From positions 188,001-252,000 of the forward strand of contig JAQFVV010000501.1 of assembly GCA_028023455.1 (NCBI GenBank): a stretch of DNA of 64,000 nucleotides. Reading direction: 5' to 3'. This stretch comes from Epiperipatus broadwayi. Its lineage: Eukaryota > Onychophora > Udeonychophora > Euonychophora > Peripatidae. The position numbers and the translations under genes are program-made. The notes under the pieces are model-generated. The model was not told where the DNA came from. It worked only from the letters and a program-made list of their open reading frames with translations, and ran no database searches. Below, one piece after another: positions 34,980 to 48,295 of this stretch. Numbering within the stretch: the stretch's first letter is position 1; each line of letters opens with the position of its first letter.

Positions 34980-36800
34980 CTACTATTTAGATTACTAAAT
35001 TTAAATACCAGACTTCTTAATCCAAGATTGATAGAATGAGGAAAAGCATCATTAGAGCACATTTACAAGCATCTCTTTCCCAATGTTCCTATAATAGCAA
35101 TCTGATAAAACCTATAGGTGTTGGGGAATTTGAACTTGTCCTTGATTGTCTTAAATCAGGAAAAATTTCAGGAGCAGATAATACACTTTCAGAGTTTTTT
35201 AAAAAATTAGGGTCTAAAACAAAGCATAGTTGATGGAAGTTCAGTAATGCTATTCATACAGGAAGTATTCCAAAAATTTCAATATAGTCTTAAAATCAAA
35301 CAAAGCCAGCAATGATCAAAAAAATTATTGTTTAATTTCATTATTGTCTTCCCTTCAAACTTTATGAAAGCATCATATTAACAAGAATTTTGCCAGTAGT
35401 TGAAAGTCAGTTTTTTTTTTTTTTAATAATAGGCTGGTTTTATTCCAAGAAGAAACTGCTGCAAACAAGTTTTATCTTTAACAACTCACACTAATGAATG
35501 CTTTCAAGACAGATCAACAACTGGTACCATCTTTATTAATCTAACACTGGTTTATAATTTTGCCTGAAAACATATTTTCTAAAAAAAAATCCTTAAATGC
35601 AGGAAAACCATTAATTTTTTTATGGAATACTCTCCAATAGAAAAATTCAAATGACACTAAATGATCACCATAGTAGATACAAAAATTTTACAGAATGAGC
35701 TGCCACAGGACTCAGCCCTTTTACCTACTGTATTGAATATATTCACCATTGATCTTCCAGATACAGAATTCAGAAAATTCATCTATGCTGTTAATATTGC
35801 TTTTATTTTTTTAAATAGAATCTTTCCTGATATAGAAAAGTTCTCTCAATAATGGTATGAAAAACTTGGAAATGTTTTTCAAAAGAAAGTATATTCAATT
35901 TTTTCATTTAACGTTATACATAAAAATATAACCTTTTTTTAAAAAAAAAAAAAAAAATTTATGTATAAAATAAATATGTAATAATTTATATTCTTGATTT
36001 TTAATAATTATTGCACAATTATTGTGCAACAATAATCATGAATCTTAATAAACTTCACAATAAGATCCAGTTTTTAGGCATTCAAAATATTTTCTCAAAG
36101 TAATATTTCAAAGTTGGAAATTGCCATGAATGAATAGAAAGCAGTCAAGATAAGGTTTTTAAAAGTTTTCCAAATCCATCACATTTTTAATTATTTTGAC
36201 ATCTCTATTTTTTTTAATTAAATATATATGAGTTTAGCAATAGTTAAAAAAAGTTAGCAATTTCTTTCAGCAGATGGTGAATTGAATTTTGTGAATTCTT
36301 ATTTGAAGTGCATTATCAAGGGGGAAAATGTTAAGCATCAGGGAATCACTATCTAAACTTTTGCAATGATAGTTTGACATATGATTCTACCCTCTGCTTA
36401 CTTAGGATAGATCTTGGACTGTAACCTAACTTATTTTTCTCATTTATCTGCAGTTAGTCAAAATTAATTTCTAGAAATAACCTCTTTGTAAAGATGACTG
36501 GCACTACTTGGAGTTATGATGCAAGTATTTTTTGGACAACTTCCTTAGTATTATTATTTTCTGCTGGTGAATATCATGTGTGCCTCGCTGTTGAAAAAAA
36601 AGTTCTCACTCTCAAATCCTGGATATTCATCTAAATATTACATTGGAAAATATTACTGACATATTTAAGTTTATTTCTTTGCAGTGGCTTCCTGTTTTTC
36701 CCCACATATTTTTAAACCAAATATCAGAAGAGAACTACCTCACATAAAATGTATAGAAACTTTTAAACAGATCAGACTTGTCGGTAATTCAAGATTTAGT
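34980..36800 (+). pseudogene. Jockey-type LINE reverse transcriptase relic with nested insertion
   Basis: Translating in broken frames on the plus strand gives, in order: LDCLKSGKISGADN (about 35,135), NAIHTGSIPKI, LPFKLYESIILTRILPVVESQ (about 35,350), AGFIPRRNCCKQVLSLT, TGTIFINLT, LPQDSALLPTVLNIFTIDLPDTEF (about 35,700) and FIYAVNIAF (a decayed F/YxDD-type box). After an unrelated insertion at about 35,890-36,400 it resumes with LALLGVMMQVFF and QWLPVFPHIFLNQI near 36,500-36,740. This is the palm, thumb and C-terminal order of LINE RTs of the Jockey superfamily. It has many stops and shifts. The endonuclease part is not visible upstream. Confidence 0.65.
35890..36330. repeat. AT-rich insertion inside the LINE relic
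   Basis: The LINE reading is lost here. The segment 35,960-36,110 resembles 21,545-21,690 (ATGTAATAAT, TTTTTAATAATTATTGCACA, AATAATCATGAA). It begins with a poly(T)/poly(A) tract at 35,935-35,958. Confidence 0.45.
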
Positions 36801-37529
36801 TTCAGCATTTAAGATTTGAATCAAATCTAGATTTCTTTTTTTTTTCGGAAGTTCAATCAATAATTTACAATCTAAGAATTGTGGTGTAAAGGAGATATCG
36901 TCTCTGTAATAACATATTAATATATTCTAAATCTAGAAACTAAATGTATTAGATTCTCACTTTTGCTTTTTATCAATTCAAACCTTCTTGTAAATCCATT
37001 TAAAGATCACAATCATGAAAAGGAGGAATTAAGGTGAAATTAATATATATATCTCTATTGACACTATTTTTTATTTCAAATGACAAAGTTTTTATCATCA
37101 GTAATAGCAAAAACTTCTTTCCACATCTTATAAGAAAATTTTATATTGAATAAATATCGGTGGGAAACCATATGGTTTCAAACATATCTCGAATCTTATC
37201 AATTAATGAGAGATTTGATTTAATCATAAAAGCAATATATAAATCAATCCTTTAATGATTACATTCACTGTTTTATTTGTCTGGTAATAAAAATCATGCC
37301 TAAAATGTTTTTTGACTCTCTAAACCCCACTTTGTACCTCTGTCACTAATTCATCTATGACCAGAAGTAGCCTATTTAGAGGGGGGAAAGCATATTTATG
37401 TAATGAGTGCCAATGATAATACATTATAATTAAATATCATTGCTTTCAGACTTGTTTTAAAATAGCAACAATATTAGTATCCTTAAGACTCAATTTTGTA
37501 GGACCATATATTAAAAGAGTAGCAGCTCT
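36801..37529. other. Intergenic, no gene seen
   Basis: AT-rich with nothing recognised on either strand. Confidence 0.5.
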
Positions 37530-37790
37530 CCCCATACAGATCTAGGTGCAATGCTCTCAAGTCTGAGGATCCTCACTGATGAATGCCACAAGCTAGTAAT
37601 TAGTCTGGGGGTATTGAATGACTAGGCACTAGGTAAAAATGTTAATACACAATCCTTATAACATTCCTTAATTACTATGACTTACACTAGGTGGTATTAC
37701 TGTAGATTTACTGCTGTTTTAACACCTTCTGTACACATAAGAAATGGTGATCATATGATGTTTAAATGCTGTAGAACCATTTATTTCTAA
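37530..37790 (+). mobile_element. Family A repeat, single-arm copy
   Basis: CAGATCTAGGTGCAATGCTC, GGATCCTCACTGATGAATGCCACAAGC, TTAGTCTGGGGGTATTG, ACTAGGCACTAGGTA, ACTTACACTAGGTGG and CACATAAGAAATGGTGATCAT occur in family order. Confidence 0.65.
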
Positions 37791-38102
37791 CAATTCCCAA
37801 TTGCTTTGAAGCTAACATATTTTAAAATCTATTACATTTGTATCCAAGACTTATTACATTTTTATAACTGCAAAGAGTTGTTTCAACTTCATCAATCTTT
37901 TAAAAATGAATAAAATAAAACAATAGTGCCATCTATCATGAACTTAAATAGAGTCATCACAAAATTCATTTCTAGAACAATTTTTTCTCTCTTTCTTTTT
38001 TTTTTTTTGTTGGAGTTATGAGTGTCTGCTTTTTATTATTATTATCATTTGATAACTATAATTATTATCTCTTTTCTATACAATTGTAATGTTAAATATA
38101 TA

Positions 38103-38147
38103 AATGTTAGGACATTTAACCTAGAAAAGGTTAAATGTCCTAACATT
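38103..38147. repeat. Perfect 20-bp inverted repeat with 5-base loop
   Basis: The arms at 38,103-38,122 and 38,128-38,147 are exact reverse complements (left arm starts AATGTTAGGACA), with loop AGAAA. It is much more perfect than the aged repeats nearby. It sits just before a trinucleotide microsatellite and a LINE 3' end. Confidence 0.95.
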
Positions 38148-38154
38148 AATTTGA

Positions 38155-38222
38155 TATCATCATCATCATCATTATTATTATCATCGTCATTATTATTATT
38201 GTTATTATTATTATTTATTTTT
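38155..38222. repeat. (ATC)n/(ATT)n microsatellite
   Basis: Runs of ATC pass into ATT with interruptions. Confidence 0.9.
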
Positions 38223-38284
38223 TCTTATAAGCATTTTTTTTTATTTCTTAAGATTAAAATTTGCTGTAAGTATATTTTGCATTT

Positions 38285-38890
38285 TAATAATATATGTATT
38301 TGTAAGAATATTCCTTTGGCAGATAATTATTGTCATTTGGGAATTTATATTGACTCCATATTGTCCTAGACAAATCATATTACTTATCTTTGTCAATGAT
38401 TGCATAATTTAAATATGTTTTATTATTTAGTTAAATTTCTTCTTAGGTCAACTCTTATTTTTATTTACATTGCCTGTTATCAGAGTATTTTATCCTATAA
38501 TATCATTATTTGGAGTATTACTTCTCCATTTATTATATCTTCTTTGCACATTATCCTTGATAGATCTCGTTTCTCTTCTTTTCAAGATATTTATATTGAG
38601 TTTGGTTTATTTGATGTAAATCGCATACACCAATATACAGTTATTTTTTATATTTTTTGTGTTAAACATTTTATGAATTCTAGAGTTTCTGTTATAAATA
38701 CTCATCTTTCTAATAAATTTCAATTACCTTTACCGATTTTTTTTAAAGAAATCTAGTAGAAGTCAATATATCTATTTTTGTTCAAAGTTATTTGCTAAAT
38801 TTATATATGAGTATTCAATTGATTTGAATAATATTTCTTATGTATCTTTCAAAAAGTATTTGTGTCAGTCGTTGTGTAGTATGTACTAAT
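38285..38890 (+). pseudogene. LINE ORF2 C-terminal relic
   Basis: Broken frames give CHLGIYIDSILSW, LHNLNMFYYLVKFLLRSTLIFIYIACYQSILSYNIIIWSI, then SINTH/LSNKFQLPLP, SRSQYIYFCSKLFAKFIYEYS and YVSFKKYLCQSLCSMY with a stop at about 38,889. The first part fits the YLGI.iD..L.W ... yyLsYgI.vW region that follows the RT domain in LINEs (CR1/L2/Rex-like). The 5' part is missing, typical of truncated LINE insertions. Confidence 0.55.
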
Positions 38891-39067
38891 TTCGGCTTTT
38901 ATTTATATTTATTTTATTTATTTATTTTCTAAACTGTTCTTTTTTAGTTTTTAGTTGTATTTTTATTGTTTTTTATTTTTTGCACGTAAATTCCATGCAC
39001 AAGATTTTTCTTGTTTGGAATTTTCAAATAATTATATGCTTTGTTTTATTTCATAGAATAAATTAAA

Positions 39068-39222
<155 letters not shown>

Positions 39223-39412
39223 TCACTAGGTACCATTTATACAGTTCAGCTGCAACTTTTCATATTCTATTTAAAATTAAAGTTTTTGTAAATTATCTTT
39301 AAAAAAATTTGTTGTTTTTTTATATATATTAACCAAAATATCAACACAATACTTTCAAACAACAAGGTAAGTTACTTTATTTATCAATTAACAAAATATT
39401 TCCATTTTCTAA

Positions 39413-41250
39413 ATGGAATTTAATAACGTATTGAATTCGGCCATTAGTCAAGAAATTGACAAATTTACAGAATTAAACATTAAAGACTACATTTCAAAAT
39501 TTTGTAATACTACTTCAAACTCTCAATTTGGAAATGATCAAAATTATTCAGCTAAAAAAAAAGATCCAAAAGGTTAATAATGAAAAATAACATCAAATCA
39601 AAATATAAATCAAATGGGGGGAAAAATGAAGAAAAAGAACTAACCTTAGAATTGCTTAATGATATTGAAATTTTCCCTAATTTACATTACTCTAAAAATG
39701 ATACAGTAAATCAAAATAAATCAGCCATTCAGGAAGAAAACAAAACAGATAAATCAAATTAAAACATTATTTCTAAAAATATTTTAAGCAATATTATTTA
39801 TGCAACAGCAGTGAAAGATTTTTCTGCAGACATAGAAAATAATGTAAATTTAATATTGGAATATATAAATGACATGATCAACTTAGAAAATGAAAATGAG
39901 GATTATCAAATCCAAAATAATACAAACACAACAAATTCCCAACAAATGACACCTGATTTATATACCTATTATATAAAAAAATTCAATGCTACCATACCAC
40001 AACGCTTACTAAAATCATTCAAAAAAATTTATATAATGAGAAAACGATTATTATTACCGCTACAAATATTAACTGTGATCTCACAAAATTTCCAACTGAT
40101 GAATTTTATAATTTAATAACAGAGCAAAATCTATGGAACTATATTTATAAAATACTAAATCAACCAAATAATAGATATCTTTGCATAGAATTCCATAATA
40201 AGACACAAAAAGACATTTTTAAAAAAAAATATTAATTTTTTAAACTCTAAAATAATTTGCTACATTGATATAGATCGCCCTCTTTTATTAAACAGACAAA
40301 TTAAAAATTCTTACATAGACTTTACAAAAATTGATCTTCAATTACTACTTAAAAAATATGGAAACATAATTAATTTCTAATACCTATTGGGAAAAAAGCA
40401 GTCGTACCTGTTTTAACAAATACAGACACATTGACTCTAATATTAAACAAAAATATTATTTCTATAGATATTTCTACATTACACTCCACTGAAACATCAC
40501 CACTGACTATTACATTTAAAGGAATTCCTCCACAATGTTTCTCTTGTAAGGAAAGAAGCCACATAATTAAAGACTGCCCGAACAAATTCTGTAGAAATTG
40601 TGGTCTAAAATTAACGAAATCACGTCAATGTTCACAAGAACAAAATAATGTAAGTGCTATCACATTATCAAATAAAAATCAAGAAGTACTATCAACCCAA
40701 ACAAGCAATGATAGCACATCATTAAAAAAAACAATCAAAAACAAATCTCATATTACCACCACATCACATGATCACTACTACTGTATGGAGTGTTTTGCCT
40801 GGTTTTTAAATCCCATGTAACTAACAATTCAAAACAATACTAATAAAAATCTTCAGAATCAAATACTAATACTGAAGATGAAATTATGCCCTCCACATCA
40901 TCATCAGAACATAATGGAAATTCAACAGATGATCAAACTCCTTTTCAATCTACTATTAAAAAGAGAAAGATTTATGCTAGCAAATGAACAACATATTAAT
41001 ACTGCTAATAATACAAATAAAAATAACCAAACTCTACACCAGCAAAAAAGAAAGTAAAAGCATTTACTTCAAATAATAATTCAGTTGAAATATCAAATGA
41101 CTATCACTGGACCAGGCAAGCACATGGATATCACGACACTCATCCTTCAACAAAAAAATTATCTTACAGGAATTGACATTAATAGAAGAAATATGAGGAA
41201 AACAAAAGACAATAATAATTTAATAACTAAGAACAATCATTTTGATATAG
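39413..41250 (+). pseudogene. LINE ORF1 relic with zinc knuckle
   Basis: It starts at an ATG at about 39,413 (MEFNNVLNSAISQEIDKF). Lysine- and asparagine-rich text continues in several frames through KDFSADIENNVNLILEYIND (39,811) and TNTDTLTLILNKN (40,420) to IPPQCFSCKERSHIIKDCP at about 40,520. That last piece is a CX2CX4HX4C zinc knuckle, followed by CRNCGLK. The order (N-terminal acidic region, central domain, CCHC knuckle, Ser/Thr-rich tail) matches the nucleic-acid-binding ORF1 of LINEs such as Tx1/L1-like or Jockey groups. Stops and shifts abound. A family A repeat interrupts it after 41,250. Confidence 0.55.
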
Positions 41251-41252
41251 AT

Positions 41253-41435
41253 ATAGGTGCACTGCTCTCAAATCCAAAGCTCCTCACTCATGAATGCCAT
41301 GAGTTCAGAAACTAGTCTGGGATATTGGATGAGTAGGCACTAAATGGGGATTTTATGCACAAGCCTTTTGGCATCCATTGATTACTCTGGTTGACACAGG
41401 GTGGCACTACTGTATGGAGAGTTTTCCATGGTTAA
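41253..41435 (+). mobile_element. Family A repeat, single-arm copy inserted at the LINE ORF1 end
   Basis: GGTGCACTGCTCTCAAATCC, AGCTCCTCACTCATGAATGCC, AGAAACTAGTCTGG, GGATGAGTAGGCACTA, TGGGGATTTTATGCACAAGCC, GGCATCCATTGATTACTCTGG and TGGCACTACTGTATGGAGAG are all present in family order. Confidence 0.7.
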
Positions 41436-41539
41436 TAACATATATAATTGTAGTAATATTAATATAATGAATCCACAACAAAACTTTTTACATATATCAT
41501 ATATGCAAATATCTACATAAAATATAATAATTTCATTAA

Positions 41540-42840
41540 TTACTAAAATTAGTAACAATTCCACTTGCATCCCATACACTCTTAATATTAAAAGAACTTT
41601 TAAATAAGTTAATTATTTCAGAATCATAAATTTTTAATAATAAAAATTCTTTAATTCTTTTTATTTCATTTCTCTCAAAGAAGACAACCGTAGTCTCATC
41701 AAAATTAATAGTGGTGTCTGTATTTTTTCATGGATATATAAAGCAGAACTAAGATATTTATTTGTACCCCTATTTTTAAGTATCTTTACATTTAAGCTCC
41801 AGCTACTCTGATCTATATATACCTTCTTACAAAAACGAGATAATATATACTACTCCAGGAATAATCTTTCTATCAAAAATTTTCTTTGTATTATTTAATA
41901 AATTATTCCAACCTTTTCCAAGCAATTTTCTTATTTCTAAATAAATTATTATTTTTACATACAATTCTATAAAAAGACAATTTAAATTGCAAAGAAATAA
42001 AATCATATTTTTTTTTATCTTTTACATCATTACAGATATTATTACTATTAAATAAAATACTTTTAACAAATTTATTAGAGTAGCCAACACTCAAATAATT
42101 TTTATAAAATTGACCTTTTTGAAACAAAGGCATCCTATTAGAATTATTTAATATCTTCTATATTATTTTTTTAAAGCAGCTACTTTATGACATACAGATT
42201 GATAGCTATCAGGTTCAATTATAGACCTTAACTCTTTATTCTTAATATAATGACTACACACTAAACAATTATTCTTTACATTTCTAATCATGAATAAATC
42301 TCTAAAAATTTTAATTTAACAAAATCTACCATCCCCCTTCTTGTACAACATATTTTATAGAAGGAGCAAAATAATTAAACTCATTTATCAACTCTTTCAA
42401 TTCTCAACTACAAACACTCATCAATATGTCTAACAAATAACTTTAAATGTAAATAATCCTTATTATTAATAAGAATTCATGCAGGCCCTCACTTAGAATG
42501 GCCTGTAATACCTTTTATTTATCATATAATAACTTTGATTTATATTTGGAAAAAATGAATATTTCATTTTGTGCTTTCCATCACTACTTTCTACTCTCAT
42601 CCTCATATAATGAGTTCTTGAACATAATTTCTTATTGGATGATGTACTTAGTTTATCTATTTGCTAAGCTCTGGATTTTTTTCCTTTAGTTCTCTAAATT
42701 TTAATCTAGTTGGTTTCCTAGTACTTTTATTTTACACCCTACCAAACAAAATACTTTTATATTTGACTCTATTAAAGTGATCTTCTTCATCATCCATTTT
42801 TTTAATATTTAAATAACTTAATTCATTTTCCAAATCATAC
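41540..42840 (-). pseudogene. Decayed protein-coding-like stretch, probably a retroelement
   Basis: Minus-strand translation gives scattered readable pieces: MYDLENELSYLNIKKMDD and RKPTRLKFRELKEKNPELSK (about 42,840-42,680), LQAILSEGLHEFLL, DYLHLKLFVRHIDE, LFMIRNVKNNCLVCSHYIKNKELRSIIEPDSYQSVCHKVAALKK (42,300-42,170), MPLFQKGQFYKNYLSVGYSN and FDETTVVFFERNEIKRIKEFLLL. Lysine-rich coding texture over 1.3 kb argues for an old ORF. I do not recognise the family; LINE ORF2 linker or another pol-less element are options. Confidence 0.3.
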
Positions 42841-42847
42841 ATTTTTT

Positions 42848-43145
42848 ACTCCTATGGGTAAGAGAACAAACAGGTGTTACTGACCTCATTGAAAAAATTA
42901 AAAGACTGAAGTGGAGTTGGGCTGGACATATTGCTAGAAGATATTATAATAGACAATTGAAATCTTAAATTGATTCCAAGAGATTGTAAAAGATCCAGAA
43001 AGAGACCACAGGTGAAATGGATAGATAAAATAAGAAAGTGTGCATGAGTGACATGTAGAAGAGAAGCTAAAGATCGGAGATGGATTGAACTTGGAGAAAC
43101 CTTCATCCTCCAGTGGATTGATAATGGTTGATGATGGTGACCTTT
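42848..43145 (+). pseudogene. RTE-type LINE 3' end (C-terminal relic)
   Basis: Plus-strand reading: EQTGVTDLIEKIKRLKWSWAGHIARR, then IPRDCKRSRKRPQVKWIDKIRK, then CRREAKDRRWIELGETFILQW. This is the characteristic extreme C-terminus of RTE-clade LINE proteins (L.W.GH..R, GRP..RW.D.I, A.DR..W..LGEAF..QW). It ends in a TGATAATGG/TGATGATGG tail, as RTE elements do. Internal stops are present and everything upstream is absent: a 5'-truncated insertion. Confidence 0.8.
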
Positions 43146-43299
43146 ATTGCGTGTGAACTCAGATGCAGTCAACTATAATGCAAATATCACCTTCTAACTG
43201 TGTTAAAATTATTTTGATTATCAATATATTGAACATTTTTAAGTAAAGTAGTCAAGCATTTATTACTAACTTTATGTTTCATCTAAATTAGATGTATCT

Positions 43300-43755
43300 A
43301 ACTGCATTTTGATTTGACTTTCACCTTTTATTTGAATATTTTCAATTGTTTGAATCAGGTAGTTGATTTTTACCTTTGCTTGAGTCGACTATTGTCTATT
43401 TATTTTTACCTCTTCAACTATCCCATGCAATTGTTTAAATTTCTTATCCTGATCATCTTTAATCAATTGAACTTCCAAACTTACTTCACCAATTTTGCTT
43501 TCTAACTCTACAAATTTTTCCAACCTACTTATTATTTGCTCAGTTAATTGTTCTATCTGTTTTTTTTATTTTGTCTGATTCCCAATTTGGTTTTCATTTC
43601 TGTGAACATGCTCTCCATGTTCTCTTTAATTTCTTTTTTTTTTAAAGATCCTCACTTTGTTTTTTTATTATTTTATTCAATTCTGTGAATATGTTCAAGA
43701 TCATGTTTTGAAACTCACTATCATGAGTCCCACTTTTACTTTCCTGAGCTTCCAT
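43300..43755 (-). pseudogene. Gag-like coiled-coil ORF fragment
   Basis: On the minus strand from an ATG near 43,755: MEAQESKSGTHDSEFQNMI, LNIFTELNKIIKKQSEDL, then after a shift in an A-run QIEQLTEQIISRLEKFVELE, SKIGEVSLEVQLIKDDQDKK and FKQLHGIVEEVK. Heptad-like hydrophobic spacing predicts a coiled coil. It lies about 450 bp inside a possible LTR/primer-binding junction at 44.2 kb on the same strand, so it may be the start of gag of an LTR retrotransposon. It is truncated before any nucleocapsid or protease region. Confidence 0.4.
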
Positions 43756-44204
43756 TTCTGCTTTAGCTCAGGTAATCATCTTTATAATTTATATTAAAAA
43801 AATTAGTTACTCACCTTACTATAAAAAAATTTAAAAAATGTATATAAAAACTCTAATATTTCTTTTATTTATTTAATAACTAGAATGCTCACCCATCTTT
43901 TCATCATGCAACTTTTCTAGAACTGCAAGATAGTTTAATTTTAATGTCTTATTTTATTGATTAGTATATTACTATTATCTCTACCAATCTATTTCTATCA
44001 CCATTTTTGCCTGACATCTATGAATTTATTGATATATTTTTATTTATAACAAAATAAATCATTATATTTCTCATCCAACCAAGTATTTATATTCTCTATT
44101 TCAATGACTAATTTGCATTTTTCTGAATTTTAATAATAATAAAAATATATATTTTAAAACTAAACTGGGTTCAATTCCTGTTTATTTTTATTGAAAGAAT
44201 TCCT

Positions 44205-44240
44205 TTACCAGGCCCCCAAATGTATTGGTAATTGCCCTTT
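44205..44240 (-). other. Possible LTR 3' edge and primer-binding site
   Basis: Minus strand: ATTACCAATACA followed by TTTGGGGGCCTGG. An LTR ending in CA directly before a TGG-starting primer-binding sequence is expected in LTR retroelements. The matching LTR start was not located. Confidence 0.3.
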
Positions 44241-44939
44241 TAACAATCAGTAAGAATCCAGTTGATAATAAAATAAAAAACAATATTTACAAATTAATTT
44301 TTGACTAAGAATATTTCAAATAACTAAAGGGTGACCATGTACAAGATGGGGTGACTATCCAAATTGTTTTTGACAAGTTTGCACTAGTCACAAGCAAGAT
44401 CAAATTGAACCTACATAAAAAGTTTCCATGTAGATTCAATTATATTTCCTGATTGTTACCCTCCCTCCACCTAATAATTTATTACATTCACAAAATCAAT
44501 ATTCAGCTTTGTTCCTGTAGCAACATTTTTGTTTTAAAGTATATTCTTTATTTTAAAAGAATAAAATAATAACACTCTTTATCTTTATATTTATTTTTTA
44601 AAAAACACATATAAAATCTATTCTATATATGTGATCTTTAGTATTTTGTTATACATAATAATGAAAACATTCATATTAAAGCAACACCTGTAAATCCAGA
44701 CATGAGGGTTACTATATATATATGAACGAGGAAGAGCATATCAAATAATTCTACTATAAAACCAAATTCAACAGATTGCATTCAGACTATGCAACAGAAA
44801 CAAATAGTGTCAGTTGACATACTGCAAACTATAGGGGGAAAGAATTCATACATAATATCTGAGAGTTTTCTGATTGGAGAAAATATTTAGAGTAAGTTCT
44901 GTAAATAAAACTATTTTCCTTTTTCTTATATTTATTTTT
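44241..44939. other. AT-rich sequence, possibly part of an LTR; no gene
   Basis: No ORF. It would be LTR sequence if the 44.2-kb junction is real, but no TATA box or second copy was found. Confidence 0.35.
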
Positions 44940-46055
44940 ATATAAACTGGAATAATAGAACACTTTTTATAAATTTACTTTATATATTTTATCTTGAATT
45001 TAATTAAAAGTTAAAGAAGGTTCTCTTTAACTCAAGTTGTTATATAAATTTAAATTCAGATAGCAATTTTTGTAATATGAGGATTGAGAATACCCTTTTT
45101 TTTGACATCTTATAAATAATAATTCAGTTTTCTCAGAGAAATGTATATATTATATTAAATATTTTCATGGATATACTATGATGTAAACAAAGCAAGGTTT
45201 GGGAATGTATTTGATGGTGCTAAGAAACCATTAATTACTAATTGACAATATTTAGGCAGAAGTTTCCCCTATTATCCTATAATAGCTTTTTGTCTTGAGT
45301 TAAATGTCATATTTTACTTCTAATCCAAGTTGATATAAAGATTCATTTTTATGGATATGAAGAGTCAGAAGACTGAAACCTTTTTTTGACATCCTATAAA
45401 TACTTCAACTTTCTCAGGCAGTTGTATATGCCAAATTAAATATTTTTGTAGATTTATTATAATATAAACAAAATATTATTTTTGATGTTGCTAGGAAACT
45501 GTCAATTATTAATTAACAGTTCTAAGGCTAAATATGTTTTTGTTCTATTATCCTATAATAGCTTTTAAGGAAAAGATATTCTCCTTTATTTGTAACCAAA
45601 GTTGTTATATGGATGTAATCCAGATAACTATTATTTTATGAATCAAAAATCTCTTCCTATAAATAATAGTTCATCTTCTCCAGAGAGTTGTAGATGCCCA
45701 ATTGTTTGAATAGATTTATTTAACACAAACAGATCAAGGTGTCTCTACTTTGGGTGTTGCTAGAAAACCATCAATTACTAATGCACCATCCTAAGGCTAA
45801 ACATTTTTTCTCTATCATTATATAATAGCTTTTTGTCTTGGGGTTAATTAAAAGTAAAAGGAGAGTTCCTCTATGACTTTTAACCCATATTGTTATAAGG
45901 ATTTAAATCCAGGCAATTATACATATGAGGATTCAAAAATGATATCTTCTGTTAGCATTTTCTAAATAATAATTCATCTGCCCCAACTGATTAGTACATG
46001 TTTTGAGATGAATAATTTCATGGATTTATTATAATGTAAACATCTGGGATTATTT
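44940..46055 (+). repeat. Diverged tandem repeat, ~270-bp unit, about four copies
   Basis: The block GCTA(A/G)(G/A)AAAC..TCAATTA(C/T)TAAT occurs at 45,219, 45,490 and 45,759 (spacings 271 and 269). The block ATCCTATAATAGCTTTT recurs at matching intervals, as do the GACATC(T/C)TATAAAT and TTTATTATAATGTAAACA blocks. Units differ by many substitutions and small indels. The sequence is satellite-like, with no coding capacity. Confidence 0.8.
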
Positions 46056-46794
46056 TCATGAGAATTAACTTATGATTTTACCAAGCGTTAAAAAGCAGTA
46101 TTTGATGGGGGGGCGGGGATCAACCAGTTTCACCACTGGATATATCAGCAGTTCAGAAATACTTGATACTACCAAATATAGCAACGCAATCTCTAATGAA
46201 ATATTTTTGTAGCATTCAATTGTTTTATTAAATAAAATTTAACAATATTTGGAGTGAAGATATTTCAAATTGCCACATCTACTTAATATGGAAAGTCTTG
46301 TGATGATAAATGTCTGTTGATGTGCTGAAAATGAATATAAATGTGTGTGTGCATTGTGAAATTTAAAATTATTACATAAACACTATAGGTATAATAACAT
46401 CCTTAAATTCTCAGTGGAAAGCAACAAAAATTAATTGTCAATTTGAAAAGTTGTGACATTTTAAGCTCCAGCTTTGAGATTAAACTTCAATCCAGGTACC
46501 TTCAGCTCTCAGGATAACACATAATAAATTGCATAGAGCAGTGGAAAAAGCTGAAAATAACAAAGAGATTTCATATAATTCTTCCAAGACATCTAAAACT
46601 TCTATTCTTATTACACTGCTACTATTAAATCTTTACAAGTCTACTAACTTCTCATGATGCACTTTTCACTTGTTTTTGAGATCTGAAGAAGATTGTTAAT
46701 CGGTTGAAACTGACATATTTTAAATAAAAATACTAATATCTCCATCCCTGCCCTTCTATATATATGTAATACAAATAAAATATCCATTAATTAA
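46056..46794. other. Intergenic; PLE-end-like motif at 46,683-46,709
   Basis: CTGAAGA, AGATTGTTAATCGGTT and GAAACTG form a degraded hammerhead-like PLE terminus. A G-rich patch (GGGGGGGCGGGG) lies near 46,110. No gene. Confidence 0.4.
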
Positions 46795-47130
46795 AAATTA
46801 TTATAATAACAATACAAATAATAAATATAATGGTGGTTAAATTCAAAGTACTTTCAGTTAATTATTTAACCCTCTTCAATTGCCATTAAATTCAAAAAAC
46901 CATAATGGAAGCAAACGTCATCAACTCAAATATAATTAATAGACACACTGCTAACATTAAAATGCAGGATAGCTAGGATTTGAGTTGCTGATATTTGCTT
47001 CCATTATGCTTTTTATTAATTTAAAGGCAGTTGAAGAGGGTTAAATAATTAACCAAAATGCTTCTGTGGATTTAAAGCCTGTGTATAATAGTTAATCACC
47101 ATTATATTTATTATTTTTGTTATTATATAT
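46795..47130. mobile_element. Foldback element with ~130-bp arms
   Basis: AATAATAAATATAATGGTGG, TTAATTATTTAACCCTCTTCAA and CATAATGGAAGCAAA on the left are matched in reverse complement by TTTGCTTCCATTATG, CAGTTGAAGAGGGTTAAATAATTAA and CACCATTATATTTATTATT on the right. The centre is about 70 bases. No ORF. Confidence 0.8.

Positions 47131-48295
<1,165 letters not shown>

Noticed and set aside
35036-35233. 65-aa ORF as a gene
   Set aside because: It is one open piece of the decayed LINE reverse transcriptase.
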